IMG/VR virus record: IMGVR_UViG_3300046001_009045
Location: 1 to 33,653 of that record
Direction: 5' to 3' (one strand)
Length of the DNA: 33,653 nt
Source: a virus
The translations under genes and the position numbers were made by a program. The notes under the pieces were generated by a model. It ran no database searches. It saw nothing but the letters and a program-made list of their open reading frames with translations, and was not told where the DNA came from. Below, piece after piece: positions 8,288 through 14,384 of this stretch (position 1 is the first letter of the stretch; every line of letters begins with the position of its first letter).

Positions 8288-8971
8288 TTAATATCCAGCT
8301 ATTTTTAAACACTTATTATAAAGTTCGTAATCTTCTCTATTAAGTTCGATTAATTTTTGTCTCAAGTCAGACGGTATTTCATACTTTTCTTGATAGTTAG
8401 TTTTAGTAGGGTTCACATTGTGATTATTGTAAGTTTTAAAAACAGACATATTTGTGCCCATAATTGAATCATAACGCGCTATTTCTTTATTGAAATGCTC
8501 TGATATGCCTATAAACTTAAAATTATCTAGCGGTATGTTTAACTGATCCGACATAATATTGCTGCTGTATGGCCTTGTAGCAAAATATTCTAAACTTACT
8601 GAGTCATATTTTCTATGTACTTTTGCTATGTTACCATAACGACTTGGGTCTGTGAGTAGGTAATAGTAATAAGATGAAATTAACCTTTCAATAGGATCTC
8701 TTATCCATGTTATATATGCCGCGTCTGGGTAAATCGGTTTAAACTTATCCGCTTTGAAATGCCCCGTAATAAGCTTTGCAGTGGGGTTTGGCTTCAAGGG
8801 AACAACACCAGGCAACCCTGGTCGTTCATTAATAAACTTACGATCGGAATGATTATTCCAACCATGAGATTCAACCACTATAACTTCTTCTTGTTTTAGC
8901 TTTAACTCTGGTATTAATAAGTTTTTAAACGTAGTACCAGCAGTCTTAGGTATATGTACAAAGATAAGCAC
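8288..8971 (-). CDS. PAPS-dependent sulfotransferase
   Basis: 227 residues of the Sulfotransfer_2 type, which moves sulfate from 3'-phosphoadenosine-5'-phosphosulfate to a carbohydrate hydroxyl. The 5'-phosphosulfate loop is HIPKTAGTTF (residues 6-15) with Lys9. The 3'-phosphate motif is WIRDPIERLISSYYYYL (89-105) with Arg91 and a Ser near 99/100. A GHF at 70-72 supplies the likely catalytic His71. The start is GTG at 8971, with an AGGT about 12 bases upstream; no in-frame ATG precedes the PAPS loop. It lies three bases before the carbamoyltransferase gene on the same strand. A possible PAPS-making enzyme is at 14385-15155. The acceptor is unknown; a glycan made by the local glycosyltransferases is an attractive but unproven candidate. 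Confidence 0.9.
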   Translation of the reverse strand: MLIFVHIPKTAGTTFKNLLIPELKLKQEEVIVVESHGWNNHSDRKFINERPGLPGVVPLKPNPTAKLITGHFKADKFKPIYPDAAYITWIRDPIERLISSYYYYLLTDPSRYGNIAKVHRKYDSVSLEYFATRPYSSNIMSDQLNIPLDNFKFIGISEHFNKEIARYDSIMGTNMSVFKTYNNHNVNPTKTNYQEKYEIPSDLRQKLIELNREDYELYNKCLKIAGY

Positions 8972-9005
8972 GTTAACACTTACCTATCTTAAACTAAACT
9001 GCTAC

Positions 9006-9335
9006 TTACGAGCCGAGTTTAAACTGCTGACCGCCCGCAGCACTTACTGCAACATATTGCGAGAAAGGAGCAATTACGGTTGTATATACAAATCCAGGAA
9101 CTGGGGTTCCACCTGCAGAAGCAAAGCCGGTATAAGTAATAACAGAACCAGTAGTTGCAATAACTACCCCGCCGCCGCCAACAACATACCCAGGGCTACC
9201 TTCAGTGGTGTAAAACGCACCAGATGCACCGCCTGTAGCAGTGATCGTTATGGGTGTATTATCACCGCAAAGGTTATAAGTCGCGGAGAGTGCTCCGCCA
9301 GCGCCATAACGAAATTGATATCTTGAGCATGCCAT
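9006..9335 (-). CDS. Unidentified Gly/Thr/Ala-rich small protein, possibly virion-associated
   Basis: 109 residues, not recognised. Composition is heavy in Gly, Ala, Thr and Val with very few charged residues. Repeated short beta-like stretches (ITITATGGASG, VVGGGGVVIATTG) resemble small beta-rich virion or fibre-tip proteins. Two Cys are in the first 25 residues. There is no signal peptide. The ATG at 9335 is preceded by TAAGTATA and, further up, ATAAATA. It is the first gene upstream of the sulfotransferase-to-GT2 run. The virion assignment rests only on composition and the late-type upstream motif. Confidence 0.75.
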   Translation of the reverse strand: MACSRYQFRYGAGGALSATYNLCGDNTPITITATGGASGAFYTTEGSPGYVVGGGGVVIATTGSVITYTGFASAGGTPVPGFVYTTVIAPFSQYVAVSAAGGQQFKLGS

Positions 9336-9342
9336 AATATAG

Positions 9343-9358
9343 TATACTTACTATTTAT
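9343..9358 (-). promoter_or_regulatory. TAAGTATA plus ATAAATA motifs
   Basis: On the minus strand ATAAATA (9352-9358) is followed by TAAGTATA (9343-9350), whose core ends nine bases before the ATG at 9335. ATAAATA matches the core of T4 late promoters (TATAAATA). This is one of the better late-promoter candidates in the window. Confidence 0.45.
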
Positions 9359-9362
9359 GGTC

Positions 9363-9641
9363 TTATTTATTGAAAGATTGCCCACCGACTCTCCATACTG
9401 CTGAACCTATTCCGTTCTGGGAGTTTAGCTCAGAGTTTGGATGGTAGCGTTTAATGGTAGCGCTAATATTTTCGAAGATCTTCTCATTGTTACCCCATAT
9501 TTCTAGACCTTGATTGCGCTTTGGTTTAATAGCTTCATTGTAATCAACATGAAGAAGCATATGTTCCTTACCAGAAGCCTTATAAGCAACCTTGCATTTA
9601 TGGCCATTCAATATCTTTACTAAATCCGGATGTGGTTTCAT
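9363..9641 (-). CDS. Unidentified small protein
   Basis: 92 residues, not recognised. It is basic and rich in Asn, Lys and His, with no TM, signal or cysteine cluster (one Cys at 16). It starts at ATG 9641, with AGTAAAT about 12 bases upstream. It is the last gene of the run that includes the AbrB-like, QueD-like and HAD genes. The first residues (MKPHPDLVKILNG) resemble in style the start of the basic protein at 11767-12069 (RIHPELLKILNS), so the two may share an N-terminal element. That is a visual impression only. Confidence 0.7.
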   Translation of the reverse strand: MKPHPDLVKILNGHKCKVAYKASGKEHMLLHVDYNEAIKPKRNQGLEIWGNNEKIFENISATIKRYHPNSELNSQNGIGSAVWRVGGQSFNK

Positions 9642-9683
9642 TACATTGATTTACTAACCAAATCATACTTTTCAACTAATACC

Positions 9684-9893
9684 TCATTCCTTTTTATTGA
9701 TCTTAGTTAAGATCCAGCCATCTCCTTCTGGGGTCCAGAGTATAGTATCTCCAGCTTTCCACTTTATAGAATCCATTAGGTCGTCAGGAAAGGTAATAGA
9801 GATATCATCAGTACCTGCAACGGATTCAATACTAAGAAGCCAATGCTTTGTAGCTTCTTTCTTTTTAGTTTTTTTCTTAGTCATAATAGCCAT
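9684..9893 (-). CDS. AbrB/SpoVT-like small DNA-binding protein
   Basis: 69 residues. After a Lys-rich leader (residues 4-14) comes a swapped-hairpin AbrB-like pattern: DDISITFPDDLMDSIKWKAG, then DTILWTPEGDGWILTK. Proteins of this type are transcription factors or antitoxins, and short versions are common in marine phages, where their role is unknown. No toxin partner is visible next to it. Either Met1 (9893) or Met4 (9884) could be the start. It lies 11 bases downstream of the QueD-like gene on the same strand. Confidence 0.7.
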   Translation of the reverse strand: MAIMTKKKTKKKEATKHWLLSIESVAGTDDISITFPDDLMDSIKWKAGDTILWTPEGDGWILTKINKKE

Positions 9894-9904
9894 AAAAAGA
9901 TTTA

Positions 9905-10468
9905 TTAACCGAGTAGTGTACTATAAAACGCTTTAAACTCTGGAGACCACTCTTCAGTAATACTGTTAGAAAAGTTTATAGAGCTAAGATTGGCTTTAGG
10001 AAACTGACACACTCCTTCATCACACATCTTATACTGTGCGTATCCGGTATCAGTTTCGTGTACAATAGCTGAGAACATTTCTGCTCCTGTATTAACAATT
10101 CCTTCTCTTTTAAGTTGTGCAAGAGCAGCTCTACCGTATGTAAAGAACATCTTAGCTTGCATCTCAGCAGTAGATGAAAATGGTGCTATGATCCAACGAG
10201 CATTAGTCTTTGTAATATAATCAACCTCGCCTGCTCGTTCTTTACAGTCCCAAACCATATGAGCATGATCGAATGCATCTACAAAAGGATGGAAATACTT
10301 TTTAACAACCCCGAAGTCAAGTACCATTTGTGCTTGATCAGGGGTGTTACCAATAAACAATAGCTCTAACTTATAGCTATGTCCATGAATGTTTTGAGAG
10401 CAGCGCCTAGTGTAAGCGTTAACCACTCTGTGACTCATTTCGTATTTGAATAGTTTTCTAATGATCAT
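9905..10468 (-). CDS. queD: QueD / 6-pyruvoyl-tetrahydropterin synthase family protein
   Basis: 187 residues of the T-fold PTPS family. QueD turns 7,8-dihydroneopterin triphosphate into 6-carboxytetrahydropterin on the route to preQ0. Visible landmarks are zinc ligands His13 (YEMSHRV), His28 and His30 (NIHGH), nucleophile Cys23 (RRCSQNIHGH), the AFDHAHMV segment with Asp67/His68/His70, and pterin-anchoring Glu139 (HETDTGYAQY). It is longer than typical QueD (about 120-150) because of inserts around 75-95. Phage queD genes usually serve 7-deazaguanine DNA modification or feed host tRNA queuosine. No queC, queE, folE or DNA-inserting transglycosylase is in this window, so which applies cannot be seen. 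It follows the HAD phosphatase gene by 12 bases. Confidence 0.88.
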   Translation of the reverse strand: MIIRKLFKYEMSHRVVNAYTRRCSQNIHGHSYKLELLFIGNTPDQAQMVLDFGVVKKYFHPFVDAFDHAHMVWDCKERAGEVDYITKTNARWIIAPFSSTAEMQAKMFFTYGRAALAQLKREGIVNTGAEMFSAIVHETDTGYAQYKMCDEGVCQFPKANLSSINFSNSITEEWSPEFKAFYSTLLG

Positions 10469-10480
10469 AAATTATTTCTT

Positions 10481-11023
10481 CTAGGGTTTAATACCTTCAC
10501 TACCTTTAGAAGTGGTATTGGTAATTTGGTCTACAATTCTAGATATTCTAGATATATCAGCATGAGTAAAACCTTCCTCGATGTGACCCCAAAACGGTAC
10601 AACTTTAATATACTGCACTGGTCCAAGCTTTCTAAGGAGAGCAATTTTTTCGTAATTGTCATGGTAGTCTAGATCGTCAATAAGATAGTTCTGACCTTGA
10701 GGTATATCAAGATCAATCTTAGTTTTACGCCACTCTCTTACGTGAATACGAGAGTAAATACGCTCTGTCGAAAAACCAAAACCGAGCGCTTTATTCATTG
10801 CAAATGCATAACCCTGAGTAGCCCGGGTAAGAGCGTAAACTTCTCCAATAGCTCTCAGTTTAAACAAGAGATCTATAGCGCCCGGGCGCAAGGCGACTTT
10901 ATATAGTTCATCTGGGTCATGAGTCATTACATCTACTGTTTCAATCTCAGGATTATGAGATTCCATATCAGCATGCATTAGAGTCTCATCTATATCGACA
11001 AATATATTTTTACGTGTGCTCAT
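10481..11023 (-). CDS. HAD-superfamily phosphatase, FCP1/NIF-like
   Basis: 180 residues with all four HAD motifs. Motif I is VDIDETL with nucleophile Asp10 and Asp12, motif II is ALTRAT with Thr66, motif III is a Lys near 100-102 (WRKTK), and motif IV is LIDDLDY with Asp116/Asp117. DxDxT, LRPG at 46-49 and IDDLDYH match the FCP1/NLI-interacting-factor branch, which dephosphorylates proteins or small molecules. The ATG at 11023 overlaps the stop of a 53-residue gene (ATGA). The neighbouring QueD-like gene suggests a nucleotide or pterin substrate, but that is only context. The C-terminal 20 residues are Ser/Thr/Gly-rich and probably disordered. Confidence 0.85.
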   Translation of the reverse strand: MSTRKNIFVDIDETLMHADMESHNPEIETVDVMTHDPDELYKVALRPGAIDLLFKLRAIGEVYALTRATQGYAFAMNKALGFGFSTERIYSRIHVREWRKTKIDLDIPQGQNYLIDDLDYHDNYEKIALLRKLGPVQYIKVVPFWGHIEEGFTHADISRISRIVDQITNTTSKGSEGIKP

Positions 11024-11181
11024 TTGCTGGTCTCCTGTTCTTCAATACAAGTGGTATAATACTCCGCGGCTTTTAGAATTGCGACTAAAGTAGCTTGATC
11101 GGATAAACCGCGTATCTTTTGCTCATCTCTAGCTGCTTGCAAGATTGCTTCCTCTACGGAATCGGGGTGATGATAGCTCAT
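11020..11181 (-). CDS. Unidentified 53-residue protein bridging two genes
   Basis: A small gene that fills an otherwise empty 155-base gap. The ATG at 11181 overlaps the stop of the upstream gene (ATGA), and its own TGA overlaps the ATG of the HAD gene (ATGA). Such double coupling is strong evidence that it is real. The protein starts MSYHHPDSVEEAILQAARDE and is acidic and predicted all-helical, with one Cys near residue 45. I know no family for it. A GGAG-like stretch near its 3' end (CAGGAGACC) may serve as ribosome site for the HAD gene. Confidence 0.72.
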   Translation of the reverse strand: MSYHHPDSVEEAILQAARDEQKIRGLSDQATLVAILKAAEYYTTCIEEQETSK

Positions 11182-11735
11182 TTCTTTTTGTATTTAATTG
11201 GGCATTGGCATTGTTCGTAATACGAACAATTGTAACATTCATCCTCTAGGTAGATGTCTGGACGTAAACAAGTATCTCTAGTTATTTCGCTAATGTTTAA
11301 TGTAACTGGTGTAGTTTTAAAGTAACCGGTAGGGTCTACTGACCACGGATAAGTTACTACCTTCTCTTGCGTGCCGTCTTCATTAGTAATAATTTTAGTC
11401 GAATTGACGTGAGTTGATAGTCGCCTACGACGTTCTTTCTTAGGTGCGTTAGGATCTTTCTTAGGCTTTTTATTAAGCTTAGGAAGCTTGCCGTTCTTAC
11501 TATTAGATGCTTGTTCTTTAATTTGCTCTGGAGTCCAACCCTCTTTTAAATACTTTTTGGTTTCACGGGTAACATACTCTTTAACGAATCGTTCGATACT
11601 ACCACCGTATTTAGTTTCAACGTTCTTCTTAAAATAGTCGATTGGCGCAAATGTCTTTGCACCTGAAATCGAGTCTACAGGATAAACGTATTTGCCGCAT
11701 TTAGATACGGCAATAAGGTTAGGATCTATATTCAT
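11178..11735 (-). CDS. Unidentified basic protein with C-terminal Cys cluster
   Basis: 185 residues, not recognised. An N-terminal region of about 75 residues is followed by a very basic linker (about 83-106, with KKPKK and KKERRRR), then a beta-like part. A terminal cysteine cluster comprises C156, C167, C170, C176 and C178 (ECYNCSYYEQCQCP). CxxC and CxC pairs this close could bind zinc or an iron-sulfur cluster, and the basic linker suggests nucleic-acid contact. The ATG at 11735 is used. It overlaps the 53-residue gene by four bases and heads the HAD/QueD-like gene run. Confidence 0.8.
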   Translation of the reverse strand: MNIDPNLIAVSKCGKYVYPVDSISGAKTFAPIDYFKKNVETKYGGSIERFVKEYVTRETKKYLKEGWTPEQIKEQASNSKNGKLPKLNKKPKKDPNAPKKERRRRLSTHVNSTKIITNEDGTQEKVVTYPWSVDPTGYFKTTPVTLNISEITRDTCLRPDIYLEDECYNCSYYEQCQCPIKYKKK

Positions 11736-11766
11736 AGGCAGAGTATAGTGCCCGTTACGTAGCTAG

Positions 11767-12069
11767 TCAAGCTTGTTCTGCAGCTTTACTCTCGTCTCTA
11801 GCAATCTTGCGTTCATAATTGTGCTCTGAAGATTGAGCAAAGTAATGAGCAGTACTACGGTCAGGACGGCCTGCGCACATTTTAGCATGGCGTTCTTTTT
11901 CCTTATCTGTTGCGCTAGCTTTAAGCTTATGAGGACGACCTGGAAGTTTGTTCAATCCGCGGAGATTCTTAATACTCTCAACAACTCTCTTGACCTTTTT
12001 ACGGTAGGTAGAAGAATTGAGGATCTTTAGAAGCTCAGGATGAATACGTGTTTTATCGTTATTAGACAT
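11767..12069 (-). CDS. Unidentified basic helical protein
   Basis: 100 residues, not recognised. It is strongly basic (Lys/Arg-rich at 20-60) and predicted mostly helical, with no TM or signal and one Cys. GRPHK and AGRPDR could act as AT-hook-like minor-groove contacts (GRP core), so DNA binding is possible. The first 20 residues resemble those of the 92-residue protein at 9363-9641 (HPxLLKILN pattern). It follows the 145-residue gene at 12087-12524 by 17 bases. Confidence 0.75.
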   Translation of the reverse strand: MSNNDKTRIHPELLKILNSSTYRKKVKRVVESIKNLRGLNKLPGRPHKLKASATDKEKERHAKMCAGRPDRSTAHYFAQSSEHNYERKIARDESKAAEQA

Positions 12070-12086
12070 AGCGAGTGTATTATATA

Positions 12087-12524
12087 TTAGTTCTCAACAT
12101 CATCAACAGGTTTTTTATTACGAAGTTTGTCCATTTTTAACGGATCTAGTTTATGAGTAAGAAAGTATCCGAATATATCTGCGTTGCTTTGAGAGACTGG
12201 CATTAAAGCGCCGAACACCTTACCTTCTTTGTCGATGTATTCTTCTTCATAACCTTCACTTAACATTGCCCGGGATAGACCGATATTATACGTAGTAGCA
12301 CTAGCTGATTTCTTTTTAAAATCTGGAAATACTATGACTACACCGAGTTCTGATACAATATTTGCCGAGTTGGCTGCTTTCTTCCCGGCTTTATCAGTAG
12401 CTTCATTATAATCAACATCAATATCAATTTCAAATTTATAGTTCTTAGCAGCCGCAATAATTAACTCTACGTAAGTTTTAACAGCTGTATCAGTTACATC
12501 ATCAAACTTTAAATTGGATTCCAT
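12087..12524 (-). CDS. Unidentified acidic protein
   Basis: 145 residues, not recognised. The N-terminal half is acidic with an alternating strand FEIDIDVDYNEA. The middle has a beta stretch (LGVVIVFPDF), and the C-terminus is charged and probably disordered (LRNKKPVDDVEN). There is no membrane segment or motif I can name. It is the first gene of a leftward run and lies divergent from the glycine-zipper gene across a 104-base intergenic region with TAAGTATT facing each way. Confidence 0.78.
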   Translation of the reverse strand: MESNLKFDDVTDTAVKTYVELIIAAAKNYKFEIDIDVDYNEATDKAGKKAANSANIVSELGVVIVFPDFKKKSASATTYNIGLSRAMLSEGYEEEYIDKEGKVFGALMPVSQSNADIFGYFLTHKLDPLKMDKLRNKKPVDDVEN

Positions 12525-12549
12525 ATGCGTATTATTATCGGACGTTAAA

Positions 12550-12557
12550 AATACTTA
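12550..12557 (-). promoter_or_regulatory. TAAGTATT motif, leftward
   Basis: Minus-strand TAAGTATT 25 bases before the ATG at 12524, in the divergent intergenic region 12525-12628. This spacing leaves room for a short leader, so a promoter role is more natural here than a translation role. Confidence 0.45.
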
Positions 12558-12607
12558 TCAAGCTTTAAAGCTAAAAACATTACAACAAATTACTTGCTTA
12601 ATTTAGC

Positions 12608-12615
12608 TAAGTATT
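12608..12615 (+). promoter_or_regulatory. TAAGTATT motif, rightward
   Basis: Plus-strand TAAGTATT 13 bases before the ATG at 12629 in the same divergent region. With the terminator at 13060-13085 it defines a one-gene transcription unit. Confidence 0.45.
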
Positions 12616-12628
12616 AATAATACGTTAT

Positions 12629-13051
12629 ATGAAAAACAAACTAGCTAGTCTGTTAATTGCGTTAGCTTTAATTGTTCCTGTTAAAGCACAACAATCAAAT
12701 AATAATACTGCTGGTGGTGCAATACTCGGTGGTATCGTCGGTGCAGTAATCGGCAATCAAATGCATCATAACGGAGCTGCTGGTGCTGTAATCGGTATTG
12801 TTACTGGCGCTATTGCTGGTAATGCTATTGATAATGCAAGACAACCGCAGTCTGTCATAATTTACCGGCAACCGGCGCCGCCTGCTAACGTTATCTATGT
12901 TGAAAACATTCGTCCAGATTGGACACCAGTCATTGTTCAATACAGGGTTTGGGACCGTGGTCACTACCGCGTCATACATGATCGTGGTTATAGAGACCGT
13001 CACGGCCGAATTTACTCTAGACCAAGTTATAGACCGGGCTCTAGACATTAA
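12629..13051 (+). CDS. Periplasmic glycine-zipper protein
   Basis: 140 residues. A signal peptide is clear (MKNK, hydrophobic 5-18, likely cleavage VKA|QQ after 20). It is followed by a glycine-zipper 2TM-like segment at about 28-66, with small residues every four positions (AGGAILGGIVGAVIGN, GAAGAVIGIVTGAIAGN). The C-terminal 55 residues are rich in Arg, His and Tyr (YRVWDRGHYRVI, RDRHGRIYSR). Glycine-zipper proteins insert into or associate with membranes; bacterial relatives are envelope proteins of unclear function. In a phage this could alter the host envelope, for example in superinfection exclusion or lysis timing, but no homologue with proven function is recognised. It stands alone on the plus strand with its own upstream motif and terminator, as morons often do. 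Confidence 0.85.
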   Translation: MKNKLASLLIALALIVPVKAQQSNNNTAGGAILGGIVGAVIGNQMHHNGAAGAVIGIVTGAIAGNAIDNARQPQSVIIYRQPAPPANVIYVENIRPDWTPVIVQYRVWDRGHYRVIHDRGYRDRHGRIYSRPSYRPGSRH

Positions 13052-13059
13052 GTAACAAA

Positions 13060-13085
13060 AAACCCGGCACGAAAATGCCGGGTTT
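13060..13085. terminator. Bidirectional rho-independent terminator
   Basis: A perfect 10-bp stem (AAACCCGGCA / TGCCGGGTTT) with a 6-base loop. Rightward it is followed by TTTGTTTTTG, and leftward the stem runs into TTTTTTG. It sits between the converging glycine-zipper (ends 13051) and lipoprotein (ends 13107) genes, so it should stop transcription from both. Confidence 0.92.
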
Positions 13086-13106
13086 GTTTTTGTCTAGAGA
13101 CTAGGT

Positions 13107-13400
13107 TTACTTTGCTGTAGCAGGTGCAATGATATCGGATGTGCCTTTGATAAGGCCACCAGCGAGATCAAGGCCGCCGCCAACTACTTTACCAGCACCG
13201 CTTACAACGGTACCGATAGCATTGCTTGCAACGCCGAGGGTCTTAGATGCATCAGATGCACCGTTACCGACAACATTACCTACGCCGCTAATAGCAGATT
13301 GACCAATACCTTTAGCGCCATTATATCCAGCGTCTACAGTACCGCAACCAGTTAAGGAAAGAGCAGCTAGAGCTGCAACTAATGATAGGGTGTATTTCAT
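13107..13400 (-). CDS. Small outer-membrane lipoprotein
   Basis: 97 residues with a classic lipoprotein signal: MKYT, hydrophobic core, lipobox LTGC at 16-19. Gly at +2 predicts outer-membrane sorting in Gram-negative hosts. The mature 79 residues are Gly/Ala/Ser/Val-rich, with an amphipathic repeat (VGNVVGNGAS, GTVVSGAGKVVGGG) that recalls glycine-zipper helices, and no Cys besides the anchor. It is small enough for a superinfection-blocking lipoprotein or an outer spanin. However, it lacks the proline-rich character of many o-spanins, and no inner-membrane spanin partner is adjacent. It faces the periplasmic glycine-zipper gene across a shared terminator, and TAAGTATT lies just before its start. 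Confidence 0.88.
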   Translation of the reverse strand: MKYTLSLVAALAALSLTGCGTVDAGYNGAKGIGQSAISGVGNVVGNGASDASKTLGVASNAIGTVVSGAGKVVGGGLDLAGGLIKGTSDIIAPATAK

Positions 13401-13405
13401 ACCCT

Positions 13406-13413
13406 AATACTTA
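13406..13413 (-). promoter_or_regulatory. TAAGTATT motif overlapping the preceding stop codon
   Basis: Minus-strand TAAGTATT. Its first three bases are the TAA stop of the glycosyltransferase gene at 13411. The core ends seven bases before the lipoprotein ATG at 13400; an AGGG lies almost against the ATG. Confidence 0.4.
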
Positions 13414-14136
13414 TTTAAACGCAGAGTGTTTCTTATGAAACTTCTCGTATACTGCACTATTACTCTTGGATCCGTTTCCACCTGGTTTCACTGTGTAAAC
13501 AAACGTCGCATTAGGATTTTTTCTAATCTTGTAGCCAGCTTCACTAATCCGGGCCCAATAATCCCAGTCTTCTATAGAGTTTAACTCCTGATCAAAGAAA
13601 CCAACATCAAGACACTTAACTTTATGTACTACCCCGGATACAAAGATGCAGTTACCTTCGAGTAGTTTTTTAATACCAGGGAACTCTGGGTAGTCAGCAA
13701 TACCATAAGGAACCGCTTTAGTGCCATCAACAAACCGGTGATCCGGTGCAGCGTATACCATATCTGCTTCGTTAAAGACTGACCCGAGTAGCGTTAATGC
13801 TTTCACTTGTTGTTCGAGATAATCTGGTGCCCATACATCATCACTATCACAATACGCGACTAGATCATAACTAGGGCCGGTAGGATCTCTTACTATCATA
13901 CTAAGAGCGCAATTGCGAGCTGTACTCACACCGCCATTAGGTTTGTAACAAAAAGTTACTTTTGACATTAACTCTGGGGTCCATTGAACTTCATGTGCAC
14001 GGTTACCTTTAGTAGAACCATCATCTATTAAATAGAGGTGCCAGTTAGTATAAGTCTGGTTTAAAATGGATTGAACCGACGTTACAAGGAGATCTCTCTC
14101 GTTGTAGTATGGCATTACGATTGCGACTTTATTCAC
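13411..14136 (-). CDS. GT2-family glycosyltransferase
   Basis: About 241 residues, a compact canonical GT-A enzyme. VAIVMPYYNERDLLVTSVQS opens the nucleotide-binding fold, then LIDDGS, and the metal-binding YCDSDDVWAPDYL at about residues 100-112. Near the C-terminus SIEDWDYWARI matches the ED-type catalytic-base and acceptor loop of the family. The frame reaches a TTG at 14151, but GTG 14136 (VNKVAIVMPYYN) fits the family start and overlaps the upstream stop (GTGAATAA). ATG 14115 would delete part of the first strand. It should transfer a sugar from a nucleotide donor; donor and acceptor are unknown. It lies downstream of the APS-kinase-like fusion gene and upstream of the lipoprotein gene on the same strand. 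Confidence 0.9.
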   Translation of the reverse strand: MNKVAIVMPYYNERDLLVTSVQSILNQTYTNWHLYLIDDGSTKGNRAHEVQWTPELMSKVTFCYKPNGGVSTARNCALSMIVRDPTGPSYDLVAYCDSDDVWAPDYLEQQVKALTLLGSVFNEADMVYAAPDHRFVDGTKAVPYGIADYPEFPGIKKLLEGNCIFVSGVVHKVKCLDVGFFDQELNSIEDWDYWARISEAGYKIRKNPNATFVYTVKPGGNGSKSNSAVYEKFHKKHSAFK

Positions 14137-14383
14137 TTGGAGCGTGTTCAATTAAAGCTTTACTAAGTGTGAAGCAACCCTCTCTATCCAGTACAATTTG
14201 ATCTCCATAAGGCTTTCCGTGTCTGAGTATTTGCCATATATACCGTAGTTTTTGCTTCCATGATAAGGTGCTGTCCTGTCCATAACCTCGTTCCCATATA
14301 GATAGATACAGACTATCTTCATCTGCTTCTACCATAAGACCTTCAGAGTGACAAGTGCATTTAATAAAGACTGTTTTGTTCAT
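14129..14383 (-). CDS. Unidentified small protein
   Basis: 84 residues from ATG 14383, which follows the upstream stop by one base (TAACATG). The open frame extends further to 14440, but that would overlap the fusion gene by 56 bases. Three Cys are present (KCTCHSEG near the start, GCF near 70). The mid-part, YLSIWERGYG then a Trp-rich helix, suggests a compact mixed fold. I recognise the general style of a small phage protein but no function. It is coupled to the glycosyltransferase gene by an eight-base overlap. Confidence 0.72.
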   Translation of the reverse strand: MNKTVFIKCTCHSEGLMVEADEDSLYLSIWERGYGQDSTLSWKQKLRYIWQILRHGKPYGDQIVLDREGCFTLSKALIEHAPSE

Positions 14384-14384
14384 G

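Noticed and set aside
9684-9893. Toxin-antitoxin pair built on the AbrB-like gene
   Set aside because: No toxin-like partner adjoins it; the neighbours are a QueD-like enzyme and an unrecognised 92-residue protein.
12695-13048. Minus-strand 117-residue frame
   Set aside because: Antisense to the glycine-zipper gene, which has a clear signal peptide and terminator.
13107-13400. Outer spanin
   Set aside because: The lipoprotein size fits, but it is Gly-rich rather than Pro-rich and no inner spanin, holin or endolysin gene is adjacent.
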